Shown here in pieces: positions 7,944-16,215 of a stretch of DNA of 64,000 nucleotides (position 1 is the stretch's first letter; the number at the start of each line of letters is the position of its first letter). Below the pieces are notes generated by a model that saw nothing but the letters and a program-made list of their open reading frames with translations, was not told the DNA's origin and searched no databases. The position numbers and the translations under genes are program-made. This DNA comes from CAYFJO01 sp964343305 (GTDB lineage: Bacteria; Planctomycetota; Planctomycetia; Pirellulales; Pirellulaceae), in the NCBI GenBank assembly GCA_964343305.1, contig CAYFJO010000012.1, positions 1 through 64,000 of the forward strand. Reading direction: 5' to 3'.

Positions 7944-9026
7944 ATGTCTGATCGTCGAGTGCTTTCTTTGTCAATTGGAATCAGTCTGTTGGTGTTGTGT
8001 TTGGGATGCGGTCAGTCACCCGACAACGACGTTTCCTCGAATGATCGAACAACCCAGCCGTCGAACGACACGTCAACCACAGACGACTCGTCAAATGACA
8101 CCGACACCTCAAGCGAGGAGTTGCCTGAAGCCGAAACGGACGATTCATCAGCAGACGCAAACGAGGCAGACTCCGACAAGGCGAACAACGAAGAGCCAGA
8201 GTCGGACGACACAACCACGACAAAACCATCCGATGACGGTGACAAAGACACCAGCGATGACAACACAACGACGCCCCCAGTCAAAACTCCACCCGCAAAC
8301 GCCGAACCCTGGGGCGATTTGCGCGGCCAATTCCTGTTCGGCGGCACACCTGCCGAGGCGAAGAAGATCACGCCCACCAAAGACGTCGAATACTGCGGCA
8401 AACAGGACATCCCCGATGAATTGGTCGTCGTGAATCCAGAAAACAAAGGAATCGCCAACGTTGTTGTATACCTGTACGTTAAACGCGGCGCGGATCCGCC
8501 GGCCGTCCATTCATCCTACGAAGCAACTGCCACGGAAAAAGTAGCGTTCAACAACGACAAATGCCGGTTTCAACCCCATGTCTGCCTGCTGCGGCCGACA
8601 CAAACACTCGTCATCGGCAACAAGGACACCGTTGGGCACAACACCAAGATGGATACGGCAAGCAATCCCGCGATCAACCCAATCACACCGGCTGGTGGGA
8701 CCATCGAGCATCAATTCACGAGCGAGGAACGCAGCCCGGCGATGGTCAGTTGTTCGATCCATCCGTGGATGACAGGTTGGCTACTAGTTCGAGAGAGTCC
8801 ATACTTTGCCGTCAGCGATGAAAACGGCAACTTCGAAATCAAAAACCTTCCCGCCGGAGAATGGACGTTCACGGTTTGGCACGAAGTGGCTCGTTACCTT
8901 TCGGACATCAAGCAAGACGGCAATCCGGCCAAATGGATACGAGGCCGGGTCGAAGTGACGATCACACCTGGGCTCCCAACGGACCTTGGTAAAATCGAAA
9001 TTCCGGCGGAGTCGTTTGCCGATTAA
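7944..9026 (+). CDS. Lipoprotein with Asp/Ser/Thr-rich linker and cupredoxin-like domain
   Basis: A 360-residue predicted lipoprotein. The ATG at 7944 is preceded by GGAGA with 8-base spacing; an ATG two codons earlier is too close to that site. Residues 1-24 form a lipoprotein signal ending in the lipobox LCLGC. Residues about 27-112 are a low-complexity linker of Asp, Ser, Thr and Glu. The C-terminal 240 residues form a secreted domain with a cupredoxin-like set of possible copper ligands: His in DTVGHN, then Cys, His and Met in SCSIHPWM (C-x2-H-x2-M). A carboxypeptidase-regulatory-like strand (GNFEIKNLPAGEWTFTVWHE) follows. Similar domains are common in planctomycetes and in methylamine-utilisation-type proteins. 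An electron-transfer role is inferred, not shown. A strong terminator follows at 9058. Confidence 0.8.
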   Translation: MSDRRVLSLSIGISLLVLCLGCGQSPDNDVSSNDRTTQPSNDTSTTDDSSNDTDTSSEELPEAETDDSSADANEADSDKANNEEPESDDTTTTKPSDDGDKDTSDDNTTTPPVKTPPANAEPWGDLRGQFLFGGTPAEAKKITPTKDVEYCGKQDIPDELVVVNPENKGIANVVVYLYVKRGADPPAVHSSYEATATEKVAFNNDKCRFQPHVCLLRPTQTLVIGNKDTVGHNTKMDTASNPAINPITPAGGTIEHQFTSEERSPAMVSCSIHPWMTGWLLVRESPYFAVSDENGNFEIKNLPAGEWTFTVWHEVARYLSDIKQDGNPAKWIRGRVEVTITPGLPTDLGKIEIPAESFAD

Positions 9027-9057
9027 ACCGGGTTTCATGATTCGCGAGAATAGAATC

Positions 9058-9095
9058 ACCCCCTGCCACCTCGTGTGGTAGGGGGTTTAGTTTTG
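9058..9095 (+). terminator. Rho-independent terminator after the cupredoxin lipoprotein gene
   Basis: ACCCCCT at 9058-9064 and CCAC at 9066-9069 pair with GTGG at 9075-9078 and AGGGGGT at 9080-9086, leaving a 5-base loop. The 3-prime side runs into TTTAGTTTT. It lies 31 bases after the stop codon. Confidence 0.85.
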
Positions 9096-9224
9096 CAGCT
9101 AATTTGCAACGAAGAGGAAATTGGCAGGGGACATACATACGTGAAACCCGGTCTCATCACGCACTTGCATGAACCGGCGCATTCGACACAATGCTTGGGG
9201 AACGAATAAGCCTTGCGCCATCTC

Positions 9225-10505
9225 ATGAACAGAGAATGCTCGACTCAACTGACGATCACATTTTCCCGTACGATCATCTTGTTGACGGCGTGGATCGTCG
9301 CGCACAATCCAAGTCCATTGTTCTCAAGTGAGTCGTTGTCGCTTCCCAGTAGATTTGTTGTGAGTTGCGGTGAGCATGATCGAACCGATACGCCGATCTC
9401 AGTTTCGATTCCGGAGCTTGAACACCGAACGGATCAGGTTCGATTGATTGAGATCCACGGGAACAAAACGACCGATGTTCCTGTTCAGATTCGCGGCGGC
9501 GACACGATGCGGATGTTTTGGATCTTGCGAGGTACAACACCGGCCAAGTCGCGGCGCACTTTCGAGCTTCGCGAAGGACAGCCCGTTCGTGCGTCAAAGG
9601 TCGAGACGATCGCAACCGAAAACTATTTAGAGATCAAACGTGATCGTGCGAGCATCTTACGATACAACACTTCAGCGGTTGACACGCCAAAGGGCGTCGA
9701 CCCAAAGTACTCGCGCGCGGCGTACATTCATCCTGTGTGGACACCGTCGGGCAAGATCGTCACGGACCACCTGAATCCGGCGAGCGATCACCCACATCAA
9801 ATTGGCATCTGGTCGGCTTACACGAAGACAAAGTTCCAGGGCCGCAAGCCAAACTTCTGGAGCTATTTTGACGGCGGTGCCGAAACTCGGCTAGTCGAAT
9901 GTACGTCCAAGACCAGTGGGCCAGTTTTCGGCGGCTTTCGCGTTCGCCACGAACATGTCGATCGGACGGGGACAAGACCAGTTGTTGCACTCATCGAAGA
10001 TTGGGACGTTCGCGTCTGGAATGTCGGTGGCGCCGAGGCGCGATACTGGCTTTGTGACGTCACCTCTTTGACTCAGTGTGCGACGGACGATGCGGTCACG
10101 GTTGCAAAAGACTATTACGGCGGGTTTGCGATTCGCGGCGCCCAGGACTGGGTGAAAGGTTGCGAAGCTCTAACTTCGGAAGGCAAAACACGCATCAATG
10201 GAAATCACACCCGCGTGCGATGGTGCGACGTGTTTGGCAAAGTTGACGACGCCATCGCTGGTTTGTCGGTGATGAGCCATCCGCAGAACTTCCGATTTTC
10301 CGAGCCCGTGCGAATTCACCCCAAGTTGCCATACTTTTGCTTTACGACCGCACACTTGGGCCAATGGAGCATCGATCCTGGCAAACCGCATCGAATCCAC
10401 TATCGGCTAGTGATTCATGATGGTCCGCCGGTTGCTGGAGAAATCCAGCGAATCTGGCGAGACTTTGCCGAACCGCCGCGAGTAGAGCGGCTCAGCGACG
10501 AATGA
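9225..10505 (+). CDS. Secreted PmoA-like protein (DUF6807)
   Basis: A 426-residue secreted protein of the PmoA-like/DUF6807 family, abundant in planctomycetes and Verrucomicrobia. After a hydrophobic N-terminus (about residues 12-35) there is a beta-rich domain, and the family hallmark near the middle, SDHPHQIGIWSAYTK, which corresponds to the H-P-H-H-x-G-x-W motif of relatives. The second His is replaced by Gln here. ATG 9225 is used rather than the upstream TTG at 9213. Despite the family name, the domain is not a subunit of methane monooxygenase; it is often found beside sugar dehydrogenases and hydrolases and is suspected of a role in carbohydrate metabolism. The next gene starts four bases after its stop, so the two are probably co-transcribed. 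Confidence 0.8.
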   Translation: MNRECSTQLTITFSRTIILLTAWIVAHNPSPLFSSESLSLPSRFVVSCGEHDRTDTPISVSIPELEHRTDQVRLIEIHGNKTTDVPVQIRGGDTMRMFWILRGTTPAKSRRTFELREGQPVRASKVETIATENYLEIKRDRASILRYNTSAVDTPKGVDPKYSRAAYIHPVWTPSGKIVTDHLNPASDHPHQIGIWSAYTKTKFQGRKPNFWSYFDGGAETRLVECTSKTSGPVFGGFRVRHEHVDRTGTRPVVALIEDWDVRVWNVGGAEARYWLCDVTSLTQCATDDAVTVAKDYYGGFAIRGAQDWVKGCEALTSEGKTRINGNHTRVRWCDVFGKVDDAIAGLSVMSHPQNFRFSEPVRIHPKLPYFCFTTAHLGQWSIDPGKPHRIHYRLVIHDGPPVAGEIQRIWRDFAEPPRVERLSDE

Positions 10506-10509
10506 GCCG

Positions 10510-11598
10510 ATGAACGTATTCCATCGAGTCCGAATTCTCTGCCCTGTCGCAATAACTTTGCTTGCGACATTCGTTTGCATTTCGGCAGGAGCAGAAGACC
10601 AAGCGATCGTGTTTCCCGGCAAGACGTGGGAATACAAGAAACCGTCACAATTGAATCTCAACGGCGAGAAACTCGACGAGTTCGCGAAGCGCGTGGGCGG
10701 TGTTGGCTGCATCGTGAAAGACGGTTTTATGGTCAGAACCTGGGGCGACCAAGATTCGAAGGGCGATTGGGCTTCGGCAATGAAGCCAGTTATGAGCACG
10801 ATGTTGATGTTCGCGGTCAAGGAAGGAAGACTCAAGAACCTTGACGCGGAAGTCAGGCCCTATGTGCAAAGAAGTCTAAGAAAAGATCTGGTTTCCAAAG
10901 ATCGGTCGATGACCTTTCGGCACTTGGCAAACATGACCAGTGGCTATGCCCTTCCTGAGAAGCCGGGAGCCGCCTGGGCGTACAACGACTACGCCATCAA
11001 TCTTTACGGCAAGACGTTGTTCGATGGCGTCTTGGGCCAGACACCAAACGATGCGGCAACAGCGGCCGGACGACTGGGCACACTGCAATTCGAAGATGGG
11101 GCGATTTTCGGCTCGCGCGGCGGTTACGGATTGAAAACCACATGCCGCGACTTCGCACGAATCGGTTGGTTCTGGTTGAACAGAGGCAATTGGAACGGGC
11201 AGCAGTTGCTTCCTCGTGAGTACTTTGACGAGAACTTGAAGCCTGGCGTGCCTGCCAATCTGCCACGAACTAGCGGTGGTCAGGATGACTATTTAAGGGT
11301 ACGTTTCACGGGCGGCGGAACAGACCAGACGCCGTATGGTCCAGGTATCTACGGATTGAATTGGTGGTTCAACGCGAAAGTTGGCGATTCGAACCAGCGA
11401 ACTTGGCCTGACGCCCCGCCCGACACCTTCCAGGCCAATGGACACTGGCAGCGCGAAGTGATGACGGTAATCCCCAGCCTCAAATTGGTCGTTGCCGCAC
11501 GCGGCAATTGGGGAAGGTTTGAAGCCGGTCGCGCTGATTCTGGCAGCAATCAAATCCTCAAGCTGCTCTGCGACGCCGTTCGCGCAGAGAGGAATTGA
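10510..11598 (+). CDS. Secreted serine hydrolase of the beta-lactamase class C family
   Basis: A 362-residue exported protein with a signal peptide (about residues 1-28, ending SAGAED). The class C/penicillin-binding-protein fold is indicated by the S89-A-M-K92 motif (S-x-x-K) and by Y158-N-D, which stands where the Y-x-N motif would be, within WAYNDYAINLYG. SGGG/GRGG-like loops and the segment GLKTTCRDFARIGWFWLNRG match planctomycete serine hydrolases annotated as esterases or beta-lactamases. The Asn-to-Asp change in the second motif argues for an esterase or peptidase rather than a true beta-lactamase. It follows the DUF6807 gene by four bases and probably shares its transcript. Substrate unknown. 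Confidence 0.8.
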   Translation: MNVFHRVRILCPVAITLLATFVCISAGAEDQAIVFPGKTWEYKKPSQLNLNGEKLDEFAKRVGGVGCIVKDGFMVRTWGDQDSKGDWASAMKPVMSTMLMFAVKEGRLKNLDAEVRPYVQRSLRKDLVSKDRSMTFRHLANMTSGYALPEKPGAAWAYNDYAINLYGKTLFDGVLGQTPNDAATAAGRLGTLQFEDGAIFGSRGGYGLKTTCRDFARIGWFWLNRGNWNGQQLLPREYFDENLKPGVPANLPRTSGGQDDYLRVRFTGGGTDQTPYGPGIYGLNWWFNAKVGDSNQRTWPDAPPDTFQANGHWQREVMTVIPSLKLVVAARGNWGRFEAGRADSGSNQILKLLCDAVRAERN

Positions 11599-11718
11599 TC
11601 AAGCGCCCGAAGGCTCGCCTAGTCTTGGATGAGATGCGTTTCAATGACATGTGGGCTCGTCTTCCAGCCGCGCATTCCGATCGCGTCAAATCGCGATGAG
11701 AAAACGAATCTTCATCGA

Positions 11719-13296
11719 TCATTTTGATTTGCGAACAATTCTTAGTGCCCAATCACCCTTGTCCGGGGCGCGAAATCGTTGGAGTCCGCCTCGAACTTCC
11801 CCTGCATCTTGGAAAATTCCATCCTTTCCATTGGCTGGATTCCACCAATCGAAGTCGTAGGGACCGTCCAATAACTTGACCGCCACCTCGCCGCCAACGG
11901 GCAAATACAGCACATAATCTCCGCCCGGATCGGCGAGACAAAAGGCTTTCCCATCGGTGACGAGGTCATTGCGAGGACTCATCTTCCAGAACGGCACCGA
12001 CTCCATGAACGCACGGGCTCCGCCAAGTTGTGTCCATACTGGCTCCCACGACGACAAAGGCCGGTCATAAGGACGCCGCACGTGCGTTTCCCATACACCG
12101 CCGCCCATGTAGACACTCCACCAGCAACGGCGATCCTCTTCGGGTCGGGCTTCGTCAAAATTAACAACCAAGATGCGGCGGCTCCGTGCCTCGCAATGTT
12201 TGATCCAATCGAGCGCGATGCGATTGTGTTCCAAGGCTCGCTCCAATCCTTGGCGGCTTCCCGGGCTGCCAGTTTGAATCGACGTGAAATCGATTTGTTC
12301 GGCGTCTACGTAGTCGCTATTCGCACGATTCACGTTGTGGATGCCTCGGGGATGATTGTAGGGGTCAATCGTCATCAATTGACGCATGAATTCCAATGAC
12401 TCCGACAAACGATAGTTCTCATTCGCTTCTTCGCCAAAGTTGAAAACCAACGCCGGGAGATATCCAAATCGAGCGACCATCTCGCGGTAATAACGTGCGT
12501 GATCGTAGCCCTTCCATGCGCTGTCGTCTTCCAATACGAGGTAGGGAACGACGCCTCGATCTTGCATGTGCTCAAACAGATCTCGCCATTGGTCAAACTT
12601 GGGGATGTCGAACCGAGCGTTTTTGCCGCCATTGGACATCGCTTCGTTGGACCTTGCACCGAGCCACGGCCAAACATCTTTGTCGTCGCCGCCGATGTTG
12701 TGCGTCATGATGTAAAGTGAATTGATTCCGCGTTCGGCGAGAAAGTCGACCGCCTTCTTGCGTTTGGCGAGGTTGTCATAATTCTTGTAGTTGCCAAGAA
12801 AGTTCTCTGGATCATCGCATCCAGCCTTGAGCCAATATGGTCCGTCGCGAAACTTGAGATAGCGAATCTTGTTTTTTGACGTGCCGACGGATTCTAACCG
12901 TCCCCATTTCCAAAAACCGAGCGCATCGTCAGCCACTTTGGAAACGACAAAGCGACCCGACCGGCCGTCAAAGCGTCGCTCTTGGCTTTCTGTCAGATAT
13001 TTCCATTCGCCTTCCAGATCGGCAGAAAATCGCACCTTCCAGACATTTCCATCTTCGCCGCCTCTTCCGTTGCCACCATAGAAACCAGGAACGCGATACT
13101 TAGAACCGTGGGGTCCAGTGAATGTAACGTCAAGCGAAATCGCAAATGGATTCCGATCGCCACGCGCTTTGCTGTCCGGCCCAACAAAGGACAACTCGAT
13201 CTTGGACCACTTGGGATGCGTCGTTTGCGCGAACAAGGAATTCGGAAGAACTTGCAGGACCAGTATTGAGATGCCGAGCAACTTGGGAGACATCAT
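11719..13296 (-). CDS. Secreted DUF5060-domain glycoside hydrolase-like protein
   Basis: A 525-residue exported protein. Residues 1-23 are a signal peptide (ending LFA). Residues about 28-115 are the DUF5060 beta-sandwich (KIELSFVGPDS, NPFAISLDVTFTGPHG, GFYGGNG). A TIM barrel follows: WLKAGCDDPENFL, SLYIMTHNIGGD and FNFGEEANENYRLS, with acidic residues (the Glu pair in GEEANE, and NFDEARPEED) that are candidates for catalysis. A C-terminal beta domain (YVLYLPVGGEVAVKLLDG ... WWNPANG) resembles the putative collagen-binding domain seen after DUF4038 barrels. Polysaccharide degradation in the periplasm or outside the cell is the likely role. It faces the serine hydrolase gene tail to tail and is followed on the same strand by the sulfatase upstream of it. 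Confidence 0.82.
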   Translation of the reverse strand: MMSPKLLGISILVLQVLPNSLFAQTTHPKWSKIELSFVGPDSKARGDRNPFAISLDVTFTGPHGSKYRVPGFYGGNGRGGEDGNVWKVRFSADLEGEWKYLTESQERRFDGRSGRFVVSKVADDALGFWKWGRLESVGTSKNKIRYLKFRDGPYWLKAGCDDPENFLGNYKNYDNLAKRKKAVDFLAERGINSLYIMTHNIGGDDKDVWPWLGARSNEAMSNGGKNARFDIPKFDQWRDLFEHMQDRGVVPYLVLEDDSAWKGYDHARYYREMVARFGYLPALVFNFGEEANENYRLSESLEFMRQLMTIDPYNHPRGIHNVNRANSDYVDAEQIDFTSIQTGSPGSRQGLERALEHNRIALDWIKHCEARSRRILVVNFDEARPEEDRRCWWSVYMGGGVWETHVRRPYDRPLSSWEPVWTQLGGARAFMESVPFWKMSPRNDLVTDGKAFCLADPGGDYVLYLPVGGEVAVKLLDGPYDFDWWNPANGKDGIFQDAGEVRGGLQRFRAPDKGDWALRIVRKSK

Positions 13297-13413
13297 GCTT
13301 TTATCCTCTGCCTCGGTTTTTCGCGCCGGTGAATAGAATGGCCTCCGACAATCCGGCTTGACCTTTTCTATGTGACATCGCCCGCATCGTCAGCGTGGGG
13401 CAGATGCGAAGTC

Positions 13414-14973
13414 TCATGGCGCGAGATACTTGGATTGGTAATCGACGCGTGCCCGGTTGAGACGCTCGACTTCGCGTTGGCACTTGGCCCGAAGCCTTGC
13501 CTTGATCTCTTTCACCTCCGGGGATGATGCGAGGTTTTCCGTCTCACCCGGATCGCTCTTCAGGTTGAAGAGCATTTCGAAAACGGGTTCGTCGCCTTCG
13601 TGAACCAGATCGGCATCGGTGTAGTGGCCGGCCGGTTTGAACATGCGTATGTACTTCCAATCTCCTTCAACGTAGCCTTCCTGCAGTGGCGTGTCGCGAC
13701 CAACGTAGAGATTCTCGAGGAATAGCCCCTCGCGCCAGGATTTGGCCGGGGAGGTCGATTGCACCAGTGGCTTCAGGCTGCGGCCATCCATAAATGGTGC
13801 TCTTTCGACGCCGGCGTAATCGAGAAGCGTGGTGGTGATGTCCAAGCTGGAGACCAACTCGCTGCGAACCTGCCCACGCGCTTCTTTTGGCACCCGCGGA
13901 TCGTAGATGAAACACGGGAACTTTTCCGCGAGATCGTACAGCAGACCCTTGCCGCCCATCCCGTACTCGCCCATGAGAACACCGTGATCACTGCCAAACA
14001 CGAGAACCGTGTTCCGGTCGAGTCCACGCTTTTTCAACATGCCCACCAATTCACCGACCATCTGGTCGATCTCCGTGACCATCTGGTAATAGCGGTAGTG
14101 GTGTTCCTTATTGGAGGCGAGATCGTAATCGTAGCTGTAGGTTCTGTTCCTTCCCTTGTCCTGATCCATCACCTCACGCGGGATATGGCCGTAGGGGTCC
14201 TGCGTCTGCTGTAAAGGGTAGGCGATGTCGAGGTCGCGATACATACCGCCGTAGATGGGATGCCCTTTTAGTTTTGGATTGAGACTTGCGGATTCGGCCG
14301 TCCGCTTGTGCATCATCTTGACCTTGGACCCGTGAGGAGTTGCATAACAGATGGACAAACAGAACGGTTTGTCGGCGGGGCGAGAGTCAAGAAAACGAAT
14401 TACGTCGTCGGTCTTTTTCCGATTGGTGGTGATGGTTCTCTTCGTGCCCGACGGGTCTTCGACCTCGAAATAGAATGGTCCGTGGCCATCGTGCGCCTCG
14501 CAGAAATCGAAGAGGGATTCGATGGAAAAACCCTGCCTCAGCACATGCCATTTGCCCACGTAACCGGTGTGGTAGCCGGCCTTTTTTAACAACGCGACGT
14601 AGCTATCCTTCCACTGCGACGGGGTCAGTTTCGCGGTGGAACTGAATCCCATGCGATTGACCCGCTCGTGACATCCCAAAAATATCGCGGCCCGGCTCGG
14701 ACGGCACGTCGGTTCCGCGATGTAGGCGTTTTGAAAGCGGGTCCCGCGCGCAAGCAGATCGTCGATGTTTGGCGTCCTTACCCACGCGTGTCCCATGCCC
14801 GAAAAGCTGTTATCGCGCTGGTCGTCGGTGAGGATAAAGAGAATGTTGGGAGGATCGGCCGCGGCGACTCTGCTGGCCAGTGCGCCAAGGATCAGTACGC
14901 CGAGAATCAGTGCCAGTATGATCGAGATGATTCTTGATCGGATAACGATTGGGCGTCTGATTGGATGGTTCAT
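13414..14973 (-). CDS. Secreted formylglycine-dependent sulfatase
   Basis: A 519-residue sulfatase. The ATG at 14973 (MNHPIRRP) is preceded by GGGAAA and gives an N-terminal membrane/signal segment (residues 15-37); the frame is open further upstream but without a start signal. The formylglycine motif is C90-R-P-S-R94, and the first metal-binding pair is D50-D51 in ILTDDQRD. The second metal motif is GSDHGVLMGEYG. The active-site lysines expected in VGKWH and the C-terminal half are present, and length is normal for family S1. Likely substrates are sulfated polysaccharides, in line with the glycosidase gene downstream on the same strand. Substrate specificity cannot be read from the sequence. 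A separate sulfatase-maturing enzyme is not seen in the window. Confidence 0.93.
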   Translation of the reverse strand: MNHPIRRPIVIRSRIISIILALILGVLILGALASRVAAADPPNILFILTDDQRDNSFSGMGHAWVRTPNIDDLLARGTRFQNAYIAEPTCRPSRAAIFLGCHERVNRMGFSSTAKLTPSQWKDSYVALLKKAGYHTGYVGKWHVLRQGFSIESLFDFCEAHDGHGPFYFEVEDPSGTKRTITTNRKKTDDVIRFLDSRPADKPFCLSICYATPHGSKVKMMHKRTAESASLNPKLKGHPIYGGMYRDLDIAYPLQQTQDPYGHIPREVMDQDKGRNRTYSYDYDLASNKEHHYRYYQMVTEIDQMVGELVGMLKKRGLDRNTVLVFGSDHGVLMGEYGMGGKGLLYDLAEKFPCFIYDPRVPKEARGQVRSELVSSLDITTTLLDYAGVERAPFMDGRSLKPLVQSTSPAKSWREGLFLENLYVGRDTPLQEGYVEGDWKYIRMFKPAGHYTDADLVHEGDEPVFEMLFNLKSDPGETENLASSPEVKEIKARLRAKCQREVERLNRARVDYQSKYLAP

Positions 14974-15779
14974 CCAACATTTCCCATATTTAACTTGATG
15001 CTCACGGTTATGTGATCTTTCTGGCAGCACGCCAGGCGTGAGGCACCTCTGACCGTGGGCGCGGCCTTCGATGCCGGACGAGGGTTGAAATTGGTGGAAA
15101 CCATTCGAACTCGGGACGGGTCAGCCGTTGCTCTCCAACGTTTGTTTTAGACAGTTTCTGTCTATTACCTGAAGGCAGCAGATTTGCTTCCTAACGCGCG
15201 GGCAGGCAATTGTTGTAAGTCGCATTGTAAGCCTCGCTTGCGTGATTGTCACGGCTTTGCCTGCGTGTGATAGGCAGCTTCTGCTTAGCGCTCATCGCGC
15301 CCGCGTGCAGCCCGGCTTTTCGCACAGCCTGCCGGATTGCCTTTTGCGCGAGCGACTGGTGACGTGGTGTCGCCCCTGCTCGCCGGTCTGTGCGCTGACC
15401 CAACGATGTCCCCGCAGAAACACAAACTGCCAAATCCAATCTCGATTCGCATTGGGACACTTCCAGGCCAGCGCATGCGGCAGTTCAACACGACCGTAGC
15501 CGTCGGCCAGATCCTGCTCGTGCATCGCCTAGCGTCCGTCTCACTAACAACGATCGGACTTCATTTCTCAGAGAATTCCAATTTGATCCTTGGCATGAAA
15601 TGGCTGTAACTCTTTATAAATATACGGTCTAGGACTCTGAGAATAGCCGCCGACCCAAAAGGCGCCAGAAGTTGCCAGCGAACTCTGAAGCCCCCGGATT
15701 GATTTTGTCGATCAACAAAATAGGCTATATGAGTTGACCTGGGAAACCTTAACGATTGTGCGAACAGGCGAGGAATTCA
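14974..15779. other. Intergenic region holding an integron-integrase relic
   Basis: About 800 bases between the sulfatase and a small secreted-protein gene. The middle contains the integrase remnant described separately (15300-15525, minus strand). GCGCGTTAGG on the minus strand (near 15191-15200) and GCTAGGC (near 15527-15533) resemble attC core sites (GTTRRRY), but each deviates from the consensus. The rest (15540-15770) is AT-richer and probably holds the promoter of the downstream gene. Confidence 0.4.
15300..15525 (-). pseudogene. Relic of an integron-type tyrosine recombinase (IntI)
   Basis: Read on the minus strand from 15525, the frame encodes HEQDLADGYGRVELPHALAW, then KCPNANRDWIWQFVF and SAQTGEQGRHHV, which closely follow the IntI-specific region (pattern LPxALxxKxPNAxxxWxWQxVF) just ahead of the catalytic His-x-x-Arg box. 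A frameshift at about 15352 then moves the homology to another frame, SLAQKAIRQAVRKAGLHAG. After about 15300 the similarity ends, so the HxLRH box and the nucleophilic tyrosine are absent, as is the N-terminal half. It is therefore inactive. It shows that an integron or a solitary integron integrase once lay here. Identification is by remembered family pattern. Confidence 0.6.
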
Positions 15780-16208
15780 ATGAGCGGGTATCGAGCGAAG
15801 AAGTTGGTTTTCAGTGCGGTTGTCACGGCGCTCATTTCGATGACGGTCGTCACAACGACGCGGGCAGCAGATGCATCCGGATGTTGGTCTGGCTACTGGG
15901 TCAGTTGCAAAAGCGGCCACAAGGGACGACTTCAGGCAACCATCTGCAAAGTGGACGAGGAGCGATATCGAGCGAATTTCAAAGGACGTTTTTGGAAGTT
16001 GTTTCCATTCAAATATTCTGTGACATTGCGAGTGGTCGAGACAGACGGCGAGACAATGACTCTCAAGGGCAGCTCCTACCTCGGCCGCATTATGGGAACA
16101 TTTTCCTACAAAGCCACCGTGACGGAAAACAAGTTCGACGCGACGTACAGTTCGTGCAAGGATTACGGCAAGTGGGTGATGACTCGATGTTGTTCGACGT
16201 GCGAGTAG
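15780..16208 (+). CDS. Small secreted protein of a planctomycete-type family
   Basis: A 142-residue protein. The ATG at 15780 follows GAGGAA by six bases, better than upstream starts in the same frame. Residues 1-29 form a signal peptide ending TRAADA. The mature part (about 113 residues) is a compact beta-rich domain with SGCWSGYWVSCKSGHKGRLQ near its start, KGRFWKLFPFKYSVTLRVVE and GSSYLGRIMGTFSYKATVT in the middle, and six cysteines including CCSTCE at the C-terminus. I have the impression of a family recurring in planctomycetes with the pattern GxWxSxxSGHxGxL, but I know no assigned function. An overlapping open frame (15734-16240) has a much less natural composition and is rejected. It is single, convergent with the large membrane-anchored protein gene to its right. 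Confidence 0.75.
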   Translation: MSGYRAKKLVFSAVVTALISMTVVTTTRAADASGCWSGYWVSCKSGHKGRLQATICKVDEERYRANFKGRFWKLFPFKYSVTLRVVETDGETMTLKGSSYLGRIMGTFSYKATVTENKFDATYSSCKDYGKWVMTRCCSTCE

Positions 16209-16215
16209 GCACGTT

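Noticed and set aside
8040..8280. Tandem-looking ACGAC/GACGAC words as a possible CRISPR or microsatellite
   Set aside because: They encode the Asp/Ser/Thr linker of the lipoprotein in frame, with no regular spacer length. No CRISPR array was seen in the window.
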